A stretch of 64,000 bases of DNA. Source: Eupeodes corollae. Lineage: Eukaryota; Arthropoda; Insecta; Diptera; Syrphidae. The DNA is taken from assembly GCF_945859685.1 (NCBI RefSeq), contig NC_079147.1, positions 137,044,645 to 137,108,644 on the forward strand, read 5' to 3'. The notes beneath the pieces are model-generated. The model did no database searches. It saw only the letters and a program-made list of their open reading frames with translations, and had not been told where the DNA came from. Within the stretch, counting starts at the first letter, position 1, and every line of letters begins with the position of its first letter. The position numbers and the translations under genes were made by a program. Of this stretch, positions 32,190-43,759 are shown piece by piece.

Positions 32190-32966
32190 CTGTTTCAGCA
32201 GCGTGAATTTTCCATGGCAACACTAGACATGGCTCTATACAGCTCGTCCCAGTAGATGCTGTCATATGCGGCCTTGAAATCGATGAAAAGATGGTGGGTG
32301 TCGATTTGGTGTTCATGGGTTTTTTTCCAGGATCTGCCGTAATGTGAATATTTGATCGACTGTGGACTTTCCTGGTCTAAAACCACACTGATAAGGAGCT
32401 ATCAGGTTGTTGACGTTGGGCCTTAGACGTTCACATATTCATATATTCATATTTTCCTATATATATGGGCGATGTTAAGTAGACTGATTCCTCTATAGTT
32501 GGTGCAGTTTAGAGGGCCTGTTGTTTGGCTGCATTTGCCTGCCGACATTTCTCATCAAACCAGGGGTTCCTTGTTGGTTTCTTGAAACTTCGAGTGAGGT
32601 TACTTGTGACTCGATCGGAAAAAGATTTGGCGATCTCTTGCGATTGTAGCCGTTCAACGTTATACCCTCTTCTCCCAGCTTCTCCCTGTTTTGGCTACAA
32701 CGAGGTAGTGGTCCGAGTCGATGTTAGCTCCTCGGAAAGTTCGAGCATCTATGATGCTGGAAGCGTGTCTGGTTGACGGTAGATTGATCTGGGGAACTCC
32801 AAATTCCTTTGTGGATGTTGAGGTGTGGAAAACGCGTATTGGCTACCATGACGTTTCGCCCCGCAGCAAAATCCATGAGCCTGAATCCGATTGTCGGAAA
32901 TGTTGTCGTGCAGGCTGTTTGTCCCGATTATTCCACCAAAGATGTCTTCCCTTCCTAGCTACACAT
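32190..32966 (-). pseudogene. RTE-type LINE fragment (internally deleted)
   Basis: The minus strand reads DTHHLFIDFKAAYDSIYWDE (RT motif A with its Asp) at about 32230-32290, and GKSTVDQIF-like sequence just before it. Upstream (32520-32966) are decayed pieces of the RT/endonuclease link and endonuclease that align with 47000-47420 and 58730-59280. The RT fingers between are deleted. It is the third RTE copy in the window. Confidence 0.75.
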
Positions 32967-33417
32967 AAAAATTAAAACATATTCAAATTTTTTAAGTGTT
33001 AAGTATAGAAAGATTTATTTAAATATTCAAAAACGAGTCGCAGTTAGCATTGTTATCTAGAAGAGAAAGCTGTCATTTTAGTTCTCGAAGTAAGGAAAAA
33101 ACTTTGAGGGAAATAGAAAAAATAATGAGAAAATCTCTCAAGTTGATTGCAAAAGCAATTTGACCAATTGAACAAAAAAACAGCTGGGAAAATTAAGCAA
33201 AACAACTCCAAGAGAAGACTTAAAGATCCTTTGCTCCTCAAAAAAAGATCCTTACAAGTCTTCAAGGGAAATAAAAAACAAACTACAGCTTCCAATTATT
33301 TCCAAAATTGTTCGTAGAAGACATTTTATTGAGGGTAAAATGGATCAAAATATAAAGGTGAATATCGTGAAGGATACAATGCTGCCTTATGCGGAGATGC
33401 CTCTCAAAAAACAAAAA
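32967..33417. other. AT-rich spacer, no gene seen
   Basis: No convincing ORF or repeat structure; ends at the A-rich run that precedes Helentron-like copy 4. Confidence 0.4.
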
Positions 33418-33802
33418 GAGGCTGGGATGCGACCCACACTGATAACTTCCCATCCCGTCTGTCGATTTGTCTTGCTTAAAAGTTTGTCTATATCTATCAC
33501 TTTTTACCAAATTTGCGTACTATTTTTTATGAAAAAACTGAATGTTGGATTTTTATATAAAAATTACTAAATATCGAAAACAATATTTTCTGTGAAATAA
33601 AATAAGTTTGAAGCCAATATTTTTAATTTTTGAAAAGCTATTTGAGTCGAAACTCAATTTTTACCAACTTTTGTTAAATTTTTTTAAGTTTTTAATTTTT
33701 TGTACAAAAACTGTCAATTCGATTTTTTTCAAAATGTTACTGAATGTTGACAGCAATATTTTTTGAAAGATAAAAGTAAATTATAGCCAATATCTCAAAG
33801 TG
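33418..33802 (+). mobile_element. Helentron-like element, copy 4 (5' part only)
   Basis: It starts GAGGCTGGGATGCGACC and runs for about 1.5 tandem units (to AATATCTCAAAGTG), then stops where a LINE fragment begins. The 3' block and hairpin are missing. Confidence 0.55.
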
Positions 33803-34060
33803 CGGATGTTTTTAAAATATTTGCGACTGTTAAAAGCATAATTGATTGTGTATTAATAAAGAACGATATTGATACTATAAACAATTGGTGTAAAAGTAAT
33901 CATCTTTCGCTTAACATCAATAAATGTAGTTGTATGTCTTTTTCTCGATGTCATAATATTATTAATTATAATTATAATATTTCAAACATCGTCTTATGTA
34001 GAGTTTCAGAGATTAATGACCTCGGTGTTATATTCAATGAAAAATTAAATTTCTCTATTT
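33803..34060 (+). pseudogene. LINE reverse transcriptase thumb fragment
   Basis: The plus strand reads ADVFKIFATVKSIIDCVLIK, then NNWCKSNHLSLNINKCSCMS and VSEINDLGVIFNEKLNFS, the region just after the YADD box in LINE RTs. It is 86 codons long without stops and is bordered on both sides by Helentron-like copies facing opposite ways. Confidence 0.7.
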
Positions 34061-35593
34061 AACTTCCCATAGGAAGTTATTGTAATGGGTCCGATTTGTC
34101 AAATTGAAAATGTTGACTTTTCTCGACGTTTCATGGTCCCTAGGGTCGAAATAAAAGATTTTTAGAAAGATGTCTGTACGTACGTTCGCGACGTTTCTTT
34201 CGTCGTCCATAGCTCAAGAACCAGAAGAGATATCGATTTCAAATAAATTTTGTTATACAGATAATAATGCAGAAAGATGCAGAAAGGCTCTCAAGAAAAT
34301 TGCGTGGGTGGTTTTTTACCATAGCAGTTTAAACAAAGGTTAACATTTTGGTTAATTTTAAATATCTTACGAACCAAAAACAATAGAGACTTGAATTAAA
34401 AAAATTTAAAAAAATCCTAGTAACGTTTTTTTAACAATGAAAAAAACTGAAAAAAAGTTTGTCACGTCGAAAAATTTACGAATAAAAAATAATTTTATCT
34501 CCAAAACAATTTTTTGCAACGAAAAATAGCGTTCTTAACATCTTTTATAAATTTGAGAAAAAACGAATTGACAGTTTTTTTTATAAAAATAAAAACATAA
34601 AAAAGCATTACTCATTGGTAAAAATTGATTTTCGACTCAAATATCTTTCCAAACTTTGAGATATTGGCTTTAAACTACTTTTATCTTTTAAAAAATATTG
34701 TTGTGAACATTCCAAAACATTTTGAGAAAAATCGAATTGACATTTTTTTTTACAAAAAATAAAAACCTAAACCAAAAAATTAATAAAAGTTGTTAAAAAT
34801 TGATTTTTGACTCATATGTCTTTCTTGATTTTCGACTCAAGTATCTTTCAAAAAAATTGAGAGTATAGCTTCCAAATGATAAGAAAGAAACTTATAAGAA
34901 ATATTGTTTTCAACATTTTGAAAAAAATTTGGGAGAATGGAATTGACGGTTTTCTTACAAAAAATAAAAACCTAAACAAAAAAATAATTAAAAGTTGGTA
35001 AAAATTGATTTTGGACTTTAATATCTTTTCAAAACTTTGAGATATTGGCTTTAAACTACTTTTATCTTTTAAAAACCATTATTGTCAACACTCAGTAAAA
35101 TTTTGAGAAAAATCTAATTGACATTTTTTTACAAAAATAAAAACCTAGCAAAAAAACAATACTTGGTAAAAATTTACTAGCGACTCAAAAATATTTTCTT
35201 CAAACTCTTTTTATTTCACAGAAAATATTTATGTTTTTTAAAAATCCAACAGTCTGTTTTTTCATAAAAAATAAAATCTACAAAGATATTACGCAAATTT
35301 GGTTAAAATTCCTGTTCGGTTTTTGATGTCTCTCAAATTAATTTTGTTTATCCAATTTGTAAAAAAATTAAGCAATACTACTAAAATTGGCAAACAAAAT
35401 TTCGACTAAAAATCTATTTAACATAACTGGATTTTCAAACTAAACTATTTATTTATAAAAAATATTGTTGGTAATTTAAAGAATAATTCAACTGACAACT
35501 TTTTTTACCCAACACGAAAACCTACAAACTTTTAAGCAAGACAAATCGACATACGGGATGGGAAGTTATTAGTATGGGTCGCATCCCAGCCTC
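34061..35593 (-). mobile_element. Helentron-like element, copy 5 (reverse orientation)
   Basis: Complete in reverse: the 3' hairpin TAACTTCCCATAGGAAGTTA is at 34060-34079 and the 5' end complement GGTCGCATCCCAGCCTC at 35577-35593. About five tandem units lie between. The microsatellite is reduced to a single CGTACGTACG-like site. Confidence 0.55.
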
Positions 35594-35599
35594 TTTTTG

Positions 35600-35925
35600 T
35601 TTTTTGGGCTCCCTGAAACTACGCCATAGGAAATTACGCCAAAAACTGTTTTGGAAATAAGCCCATAAAATTTTGGCGTAAAAAAAAGGAAAAAGCGTCC
35701 AAAATCCAAAAGGAAAATGTTCCAAAAAGTTTGGAAACTGCCCCAAACTTTTGGAAAAAGAGCCAAAATACTAAAATGGAAAAAACGCCAAAAAAATAAG
35801 AACTTTTTGGTGTGTTTTCCAAATTAGTTTTGGAAATTAAGCCTTTAAAGAATAAACCGAGCCTTTTCTGGCTTAATTTCCAAAATTAATATGAAATTAA
35901 AGCCCAAAAAGTGTATAAAAGAATC
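35600..35925. repeat. CCAAAA/TTTTGG-rich low-complexity tract
   Basis: About 300 bp dominated by CCAAAA, GCCAAAA and TTTTGGAAA words in both orientations (AACTGTTTTGGAAATAAGCC, CCCCAAACTTTTGG and similar). Many short inverted pairs are possible. The open frames across it are low-complexity Phe/Trp-rich artefacts. Confidence 0.6.
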
Positions 35926-36306
35926 TGAACGTACGACGGACGTAACATGGAGGGGCGCGAAGCAACGGCGAACGGTAGCGCGTGACAACAATTTGTCAGT
36001 TTTTTTTATAGGTATTAAATGTAAACCTGAAGGAAATCTGCCACATTTTCCCGATATTGGCCCTTATTATGTGTGTCGTTTGGCTTTCGATAAACGACAT
36101 TTATCGATAGTTGAATTTGGTATTATGTATTACTATTGTGAATGATTTTGTTCGATATTATTCGTTTTCACTTTCGATGGTTATCGCCTGCATTTTTCTT
36201 TTCCACTGCTGGTGTTGTGTGTAAATCCCCGGGTAAAAATGTAAGCTTTGTAATTTATTTTCTTTTTTTTTTTAAATAAATATTTTGTTATCACACTGTA
36301 AAAGTA

Positions 36307-37195
36307 GTGAGCAATAAGAAACAGCTGGAAAGGCTAGTTTCAATAATGGAAGCAAACCCAGATATTACGAAGGGAATTTGCGGTAAAGCCCAAGAGAAGA
36401 AAAGATGGGATAGATTTACAACGGAACTTAATAGTCTCGGGCCTCCTATACGTACTTGCGATCAATGGATCAAGTTAAATTTGCATTAGCATCAGAAAAC
36501 ATTTTTTAATTCTTTTTCGTAATAGGTTTGGGCTGATCTAAATTTAAGAAAAAAAGAAAATAAGACAGAAATTCAGACAACAGGTGGTGGACCAAACCGA
36601 CTGCATACGTTCAGTAATTTGGAGGAAAGTGTCATAGGACTACTTTCAATTGACGCCTCTATAGATTCGCCAGGGATTGAGTTTGGGCAGGAGGAAATCC
36701 AAAACATGGAAACAAATTTAACGCATGTTGAGGAAGACCCAGACCTGATAACAACCAATGAAATTTCGGCGGATAAAAGTAATGCTCATATTAAAACTTG
36801 TTTTAAAAAAAGCAAACAGAAAGGAGAGGACGAGAGGCTTTCAAATCTAAAGAACCAAACAAATATGCAGGAGGACTTTTATAATGAAATCAAATCAACG
36901 ATGAGGGAACTAAAACAAAAATGTCAAGTTTGGAAGAATATACAAACAAAAATTACTATCAAAAGAAGGATAAAAACAAAGAATTGCTTGCCATAAAGAG
37001 AGAAAAGCTTCAGCTGTATAAAGAAAATTTGAGAAGCCGACAAAGAGACAGCACTGCAAGACTTAAATTAAAACAACAAAAGCTGGAAATCAAAAAAACT
37101 CAAGTAGAGATGCATTTGCAAAACATTTTTTTTTTTAATTCATTTATTTTTCTTGAGAATGGAAGTGTTTTTTTACCATTGTTTTTTATTAATTG
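36307..37195 (+). pseudogene. Harbinger Myb/SANT-like DNA-binding protein (splice donor damaged)
   Basis: The first block reads KKQLERLVSIMEANPDITKG, KKRWDRFTTELNSLGPP and CDQWIK, a Myb/SANT-like (MADF-like) three-helix domain. A gap of about 45 bp follows, ending in a good AG acceptor (CGTAATAG), and then VWADLNLRKKENKTEIQTTG, the rest of the third helix plus the GGGP linker typical of Harbinger proteins. At the expected donor the sequence is AAG/TTAAAT where AAG/GTAAAT is expected. The rest is polar with Lys/Gln-rich helices; a frameshift near 36960 joins to the frame ending at 37195. No ATG opens the first block. In active elements this protein brings the transposase to the nucleus and the ends. 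Confidence 0.65.
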
Positions 37196-37543
37196 AAGTA
37201 TTTTTGTTCCGTTTTGAAACCTACCGTGTTGAATGTTACTATATTCCTAATAAAATTAGGATTTTTTACTAAAAGACTTTTTGTACCTAATAAAATAAGT
37301 ATTTATTAAAAAAAAGTTCCACATCAACCTTAAACAAAACTTGTAAATTAATAGACAAAACAGTCAACGTCTGGCTTTTGTAGCGTACACATCTCGTTGT
37401 TACCCACTGTGTTTTTGCTTGACGCTAAACTTTTTTCTGACAGTTTACTATCCCCATTCTCTCAACTTCTCTCGCAACCTTACTTTTTTTCCTTTAACCT
37501 CGTGGTCAATCTATTCCTTTTCCTTTTTTTGGCTATTAACGGC

Positions 37544-38857
37544 ATGGGCCCACCGGGGCCTAGGCTCAAGTCCGGGAATCAGTTTGACATTCTATCAGAT
37601 TTGTCTTCTGAGCAACCCAGGGCAAAAAAAAAATAAACGTGGCAGCTCGCCGGTTGAGTACCCAGAATTACCCGTTGTGCGCAATGTGAAGAATCCTAAA
37701 TTCGTAGTGATATCAGCGAAAAACGATGATAAGCCACATTCATCTGTAAGTATTTTCGTCTTAAGAAAATCAATTGACGCTATTAGTACAGAGTATGATA
37801 ATATATCATTATTAAAAGACGGTAGCGTTCTTTTGCTAGCAAGAAACCAACAAATAGCTAATAAATTCATAAAAACAAATAACTTAGCTAACCAAATCCC
37901 AATAACAGTAACCCTTCACAAACAACTTAACTCCTCTAAGGGTATTGTATATGCACCATGCTTAAAGAATGTACAAGAATCCGAAATTGTTTCAGAAATG
38001 AAATCCCAGGGGCTAACCGAAGTATACAAATTTACCAAAAAAATTAATGATAAAATCGAACCCACCTGTCTTGTAGTATTCACCTTCGATCTCTTACAGA
38101 TTCCCCTAACAGTGGAAATTGGCTGGTACAAGGCATAGGTAAAGGAATATATTCCTTCGCCAATGAGATGCCGCAATTGTCAATTACTCGGACATACGAC
38201 TAAAAGGTGTACTAGATCCAAGGTCTGCGTCAACTGCAGCCTTCCACCAAACGAGCCCTTAATGTGTGCAAATTGTCTCGACAAACTCTTGGCTTCTTTA
38301 AAAGATTGTCCTAAATTTATTCAAAATAAAGAAATTTTGATCATCAAAACTAAAAACAAGTGCAGTATGGCTGAAGCAAGAAGCACATACAACTCACAAA
38401 ATAAAGAGAATATTTCAAATTCTCTATCTTTCTCTGAGCGAATTAAAAAATCAACAGAAAAAAATACACCACAAACTAAAAATTCATCTCTTCCCACATC
38501 CTCTCCCCCCACAACTATAACCACCGAAAAGAAAACAAACTCACCCGCACAAATGTCTATCCAACCTATACAGAAACCACTCCACCACCACTCCCTATTC
38601 GAAACACAACAACCTCACTACAACCAACAACAGAACTAAATGATCAAGAAATGCTCTCTCCTTCTTCTAACCAAAAAGAATTCTCTTTACAAACCAAACC
38701 AAACACTATTGATATCTATAACCAATCCACCTCAACACAAATTAGCTATCTCACCACACTCTCGAACACAAATGATCAAACATCACCACAAATCAATTTT
38801 CTTTATAATCCTTCTAGCTCCAACTCCTACTCTCTTAATAAAAATGATGATACATAA
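37544..38857 (+). pseudogene. I-like LINE ORF1, gag-like zinc-knuckle protein
   Basis: From the ATG at 37544: MGPPGPRLKSGNQFDILSDL, then a frameshift in a nine-A run (about 37625) into PVEYPELPVVRNVKNPKFVV and an RRM-like/gag core to about 38136. A further shift leads to MRCRNCQLLGHTTKRC, CVNCSLPP and MCANCLDKLL, which are CCHC-type knuckles for nucleic-acid binding. The C-terminal part is rich in Ser, Thr, Asn and Gln and continues in another frame to 38857. The protein would coat LINE RNA. Confidence 0.75.
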
Positions 38858-38989
38858 TAAAACACCTTCAGCACCCTCAATTCTACCATCTGTGTGTGGT
38901 ACGAATTGAGGCCTCCTCCGCAAGTGTGACCATCGTCACTCAATTGAACACCAGAGCAACAGACATCCTAAAATATTTAATTATCTTGA

Positions 38990-41900
38990 AATTTTACAAT
39001 GGAATGAAATGGTTTCATAAACAATTATGATGAACTGAAGTTATTAATAAAAGAACATAAATACGATATTATTTCGCTTCAAGAAACACACCTTGCATAC
39101 AATGTAGACCCTATAAAACCTAGGTCTTACATCGGGTACTTCGTCAATCATCCTTATAATCTATCTTCGGTGCAGGGAATAGGTTTACTTATCAAAAACA
39201 ATATCCCCCACGTACATAAACAAATTCATTCAAACATTCTATGTACAGCTATACAAGCTGACATAGGTATGAGAATAACAATTATATGTGCTTACATTCT
39301 ACCTGGCAAATTTTTACCCAATCGGACCTTGAAAACATTATTCGTCAAGTGGACCCTCCATATATATTTACAGGTGATTTGAATTCCTGGAGACAGCAAT
39401 GGGGTTCTCCTAATAATAACAAAAGGGGCAACACAATTGAAGAATTCATTACGAAATCTGACTTAACAATACTTAATGATGGCTCCCCCACCCACCTCTC
39501 AACCCACAGCACACTTACTCATGTTGATGTGTCATGCGGCTCATCTATTATCTTCCCAAAAATATCTTGGCAAATATCCAATGATTTGCAGAATAGTGAT
39601 CATTTTCCAATAACTAAATATTTCACTGCGACTGGCACCAAAACAAGATACCGCAAAGCACATTCCGAGATACAAAACAGACTTCGCTAATTGGGACTTA
39701 TATAAAAACAAACTTGAACTTAATATTTCTAAATTACCTCCGACCCATTGCATAAACAAAGAAGCTGCCATTCGACTCAAGAGCATCCGCAGTGCGGCAA
39801 ACAACTCCATTCCCCAAACATCCCCAATAACTTTTAATCGAACTGCCCTGGTGGAACCGTGACCTCTCGAGGCTAAGAACTGAAAAGTTTAAAACTTGGC
39901 GGACTTTTATGAAAAATCCTTCTCAAGTTAACCTCATAGCCTGCAAATGCTTATTTTAGAAGAACTCTAAAATGTAGCAAACTCAAAAGCTTTAATGATT
40001 TCACAGGAACAATTAACCCCAACACATCCACAAGCACAGCCTGGCAACGTATTAGGACTCTCACTGGCAACTCCACCCCAAAAAATATATTGTCCATTAA
40101 GTCACCAGCAGGCCCGGTAACTAACTCCAATGAAATATGCAATTTGTTTGCAAATACTTGGTCTACAAATTCTCTCAACTCCAACTTCTCACACGCTTTT
40201 ATCACGGAAAAAACGGCAAGTCTGAATATAACTCCACAACCTCCATTCAACGCAGCTGCTCTTCGCATTGAGACTGATATCACAACCATTGAACTCGAAA
40301 GTTGCTTGAGTAGATTACAGGGGAAAACACCAGGGCGGGAAGGATATCCTATCCTATGTTAAATAATCTCCCTGATTCAGCTAAACAAAGGCTTATTTCA
40401 TTGTATAACAATATATTCAGCAAAGGTATCATACCTCAAAGCTGGAAAACAGCTACAATTATTCCCATCCTTAAGCCCAAAAAAGAAATCGACTGTATTA
40501 ATTCTTACCGCCCAATTTCTTTACTTCCTTGCTTATCAAAAGTTCTGGAAAAAATAATTGCAAACAGGTTATTATGGTTTACAGAATTAAAAAAGTATTA
40601 AGTTCCAACCAAGTAGCTTTCAAACCAAGAAGAGGGTGCATAGATGCCCTACTTCACATCGATTTTGCAGTAACAAACGCCCTCTCAGCTCGAAACCACA
40701 TCACAATTCTGGCCCTTGATTTTGAAAAGGTTTTTGACCATATAGGCATTCACCTCATTCTTAACACATTAAGAGACTGGGGACTTGGACCTAGAATTTT
40801 TCAATATATCAAATCCTTTCTAACGAACAGAAAGTGCTACGTTCAAATCCGAAATATGTTTTCTAAAACTAAGCCACTAGATAATGGAATTCCACAAGGA
40901 TCTACTTTATCGGTAATTTGTTTTGCAATCGCTTTCAACGAAATAAGAAACCTTATCTCTAAACACAAAGATCTAGATCACTATCTATGCAGATGATGTA
41001 TATATATTATGTAAATACAATGACCTAGACAAAATAAAATCAGCTTTTTCTCTTTTGCTTAATGAAATCAGCCATTGGTCTTTTACATCTGGTCCTTGTC
41101 TTTCCTTAGAAAAATGTAAACTCATTCATGTCTGCAGAAAACAAAACTGCACAAACCTAGAATTAATAATTAACAACACTAGAATAGAAGTAGTTACTAA
41201 TCTAAATGTCTTAGGTCTTCTTATAAACAATAGATATAACTGGAAACCTCACTGTACCAATCTTAAGAAAGCATTAGCAGCAAGGCTAAATATTATAAAA
41301 TACCTTTCATCTAGTAAAAGTAATGCTCATGTAAATTCACTTTGCAAATTTTCTAAAATGCTAGTTTTAAGTAAAATTGATTATGCTTTGCCTATTTACG
41401 GCTACTGTCCAAAGTCAGCAAAGAATATAATTGCACCAACATATCACCAAGCTGCTAGGAAAAGTCTTGGGGCTTATCCAACCACTCCAATCAAAAATAT
41501 TCTCGCTGAAGCTGGACTTCCAACAATAGATGAGCGGTACCTTGAAGCTATTGCAAAACTCAACGTAAAGTTCCTATTCCAAACTTTCTCAGTGGTAGAC
41601 AGATATGTCTGCAAAGTTATCTCGCACAAACGCACTAAAAGGATACCATCCGCAATACACCACGCCCATGAGTCTAGAAATAAACTCAACTTAGCCTTAA
41701 CCAAAACAGCCAAATACACAGCAGTACAACCACCATGGTCTCTCCAAAAGGAATCTGTCATTCTCGATCTACAAGAACTCCGAAAAAATAGCACTTGTAA
41801 CACCGTCTTCAAGGCACAATTCATGGAAATCCAAAGTGGTCTTAAAAGTAAAGGCTGGAACTTTATGTATACAGATGGCTCAAAAACGGACTCAAGCACT

Positions 41901-42548
41901 GGTTTTGCAGTTGTAGCCCAAGATGGCTCCCTTATCACGCAAGGTATTTTACCTAACATTGCCTCCATATACACAACCGAAGCTCTAGCTATTATAGAAG
42001 CTGTTAAGAACAGTCTATTAAGAAAGGAGAAATGGGCTATCTGCTCTGATAGTTTGTCAGTACTACAGTCAATAGTCAATCCTAGAAAAGAAACTGACAT
42101 TATAGCAAAAATCCGGGATACACTTTCAAAAGCCAAAAATAAAGTGAAGCTCATCTGGACTCCAGGTCATACAGGAATTGTAGGTAATGAGCTCGCAGAT
42201 GCTGCAGCTAATGCTGTACTTAAAGCTCCAACCTACACATTCAACACCTTTAGTCGCCTTGACCTAAAACGATACATTTATCAAGAATGTCACAATCAAA
42301 GATTGCTTGACTGGGAACACTTCAATCACTACTACAGTTTAATCAACCCCAATAAAATTCAGCCTAAATTCCCAACCGATGCACCCAAATCTGACCTTAG
42401 AACATTTATCCGACTACGCCTTGGTCATACCGACTTCACATACCAACATCTGCTCAAATATGAAGCCCCACCCACTTGCCCAAGCTGTCACAACTCTACA
42501 AACATCACCCATTTGCTTAGTCCATATTTCTTATCTTATTATTTTTAA
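38990..42548 (+). pseudogene. I-like LINE ORF2: endonuclease, reverse transcriptase, RNase H
   Basis: Endonuclease: WNVNGFINNYDELKLLIKEH-like start, DIISLQETHL (catalytic Glu, about 39080), YIFTGDLNSWRQQWG (about 39360) and NSDHFPITK (about 39600). RT: QSWKTATIIPILKPKKE and SYRPISLLPCLSKVLEKI (40440-40560), VAFKPRRGCIDALLHI, LALDFEKVFDHIG with the first Asp, NGIPQGSTLSVIC, and YADDVYILC across a frameshift near 40990. RNase H (41850-42240): FMYTDGSKTDSSTGFAVV, YTTEALAIIEAV, AICSDSLSVLQ and IWTPGHTGIVGNELADAAA, keeping the D-E-D-H catalytic pattern. A Cys-rich end (CPSCHNSTNITHLL) closes the ORF. The 497-codon block from 41055 is intact. Confidence 0.85.
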
Positions 42549-42662
42549 AACTGGAGCCGAAAGTCTTTGCTGCTGTTTGCTCTTAGCCTATATATTAATA
42601 GCAATTTTTTTTCAATTGTATATTAATATTTTAATAAATAAATAAATAAATAATAGACAAAA

Positions 42663-43140
42663 TTGTTGGAAAAGAGTTTTCTTACTATCATTGCATTTAT
42701 GCTGTAGAATCCTTTACGTTTATAGTACGCATGTTGGAGATCCTTTTTTGGAGAAGCAATTTTAATGTGCGTGCCATCGACACAACCTATTACTCCTGGT
42801 ATATGGCTGCGCTCATAAAAATAAAGTTTAGCGCGTAATTTTTCAGCTTCGGTATGATGAAACTTAATCCACACTGTACAAATTATTCTTTCGAGGCAGT
42901 TAAACACTTCTTTTAGCACGACGGATATGGTCGACTGTGCAAGTCCCAGGCAATATTCGTTGCCTACACTAAATTGGTATGAACCATGGGCGCAGAACGT
43001 AGTGCGGTAGCTAATTTTATAATGCTTGGAATCGAAGTTATTCGCTTTGCTGGCCTTAGATGGTTATCAATGTCAGCAAGTAATTGGACAAAAGCTGGCT
43101 TTGATAGCCTGAAGTGTTTCCAAAATCTTCAAAGAATAAT
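42663..43140 (-). pseudogene. Harbinger (HARBI1-type) transposase, N-terminal to first catalytic Asp
   Basis: Minus-strand blocks: FRLSKPAFVQLLADIDNHL and IIKLATALR, then after a frameshift near 43000 GSYQFSVGNEYCLGLAQST, VVLKEVFNCLERI and PGVIGCVDGTHIKIASPKKD followed by AYYKRKGFYSINAMI. CVDGTHI holds the first catalytic Asp of the DDE_4 nuclease. A GT donor-like GTAAGA follows NAMI, so an intron may begin here; the exon with the second Asp and the Glu is not found on either side of the LINE. Confidence 0.75.
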
Positions 43141-43348
43141 AAATTAGCAAATGAAAACAATCACCTTTATTCCGATAGTCCTTTTAAACGCCTTTAAAAC
43201 GAGAACGCTCTAGAGACTACATTTTGGTGTTTAAATAATACGAAAAGAGCAGCGTTCTCTATGTTCTTCACTTTTCTAAGCATTATGGCGATAATCGTTT
43301 CAATCGTTTTATTGGCGTTTTAGCAAAACGACTATTAGAATAAGGGTG

Positions 43349-43759
43349 AATATGTTCATGTTATTTCAGGGTTCGAAGCGTCCCTCAAAAGCCCTCTAAT
43401 TCTGGCAATCGCCAACAGGTCATAACTTTTATTCTATTCCTGTCCATTCTTTCGCTTGCTATTTAATCGTCGTCTGAATAAAAAAAAACTCGCTGGTAAT
43501 CATGCTAACTATCTGAAAAGTAGTCAATTAGTTGCTTGCATTATATTTTTATAAAGTTCAACTACTCGCATTTAATTATTAAACAATTTCCCTACAAGAA
43601 TTATCACTGAAATTAATTAATTGAAATGTACATATATTTTTTCAAATTGTTTTAACTTTCAAAAATACTATTGATTGGTACAGTTAATTTTTAAATTTAA
43701 CGCTTGAACAATTGTATACTCGATTCTCGTCAATAATTTTTGAAAGTTTTTCCAAATTC
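43349..43759. other. AT-rich spacer, no gene seen
   Basis: No convincing coding or repeat feature between the Harbinger end and the next LINE fragment. Confidence 0.4.

Larger units (their letters stand above)
37361..42650 (+). mobile_element. I-like LINE, full length, with 12-bp target duplication
   Basis: Both ends are flanked by TAATAGACAAAA (37349-37360 and 42651-42662). It starts CAGTCAACGTCTGGC and ends in TAAATAAATAAATAA. At 5,290 bp it has ORF1 with zinc knuckles, then endonuclease, reverse transcriptase and RNase H, the I-clade set. Several frameshifts make it inactive, some in homopolymers. It is inserted in the Harbinger element. Confidence 0.85.
36059..43348 (+). mobile_element. 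Harbinger (PIF)-type DNA transposon, split by an I-like LINE
   Basis: It has the two genes typical of Harbinger, a Myb/SANT-like protein (plus strand) and a HARBI1-type transposase (minus strand), pointing toward each other. Imperfect terminal inverted repeats are visible: GGCCCTTATTATGTGTGTCG at 36059 and, inverted, CACCCTTATTCTAATAGTCG at 43348. Without the 5.3-kb LINE the element is about 2.0 kb, shorter than intact relatives, because part of the transposase is missing. Confidence 0.7.

Noticed and set aside
32525..32975. Plus-strand frames of 83-84 codons
   Set aside because: Antisense to the RTE endonuclease/linker remnant; the minus strand aligns with the other two RTE copies.
41474..42154. 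226-codon minus-strand frame
   Set aside because: It is the antisense shadow of the RNase H part of the I-like LINE ORF2.
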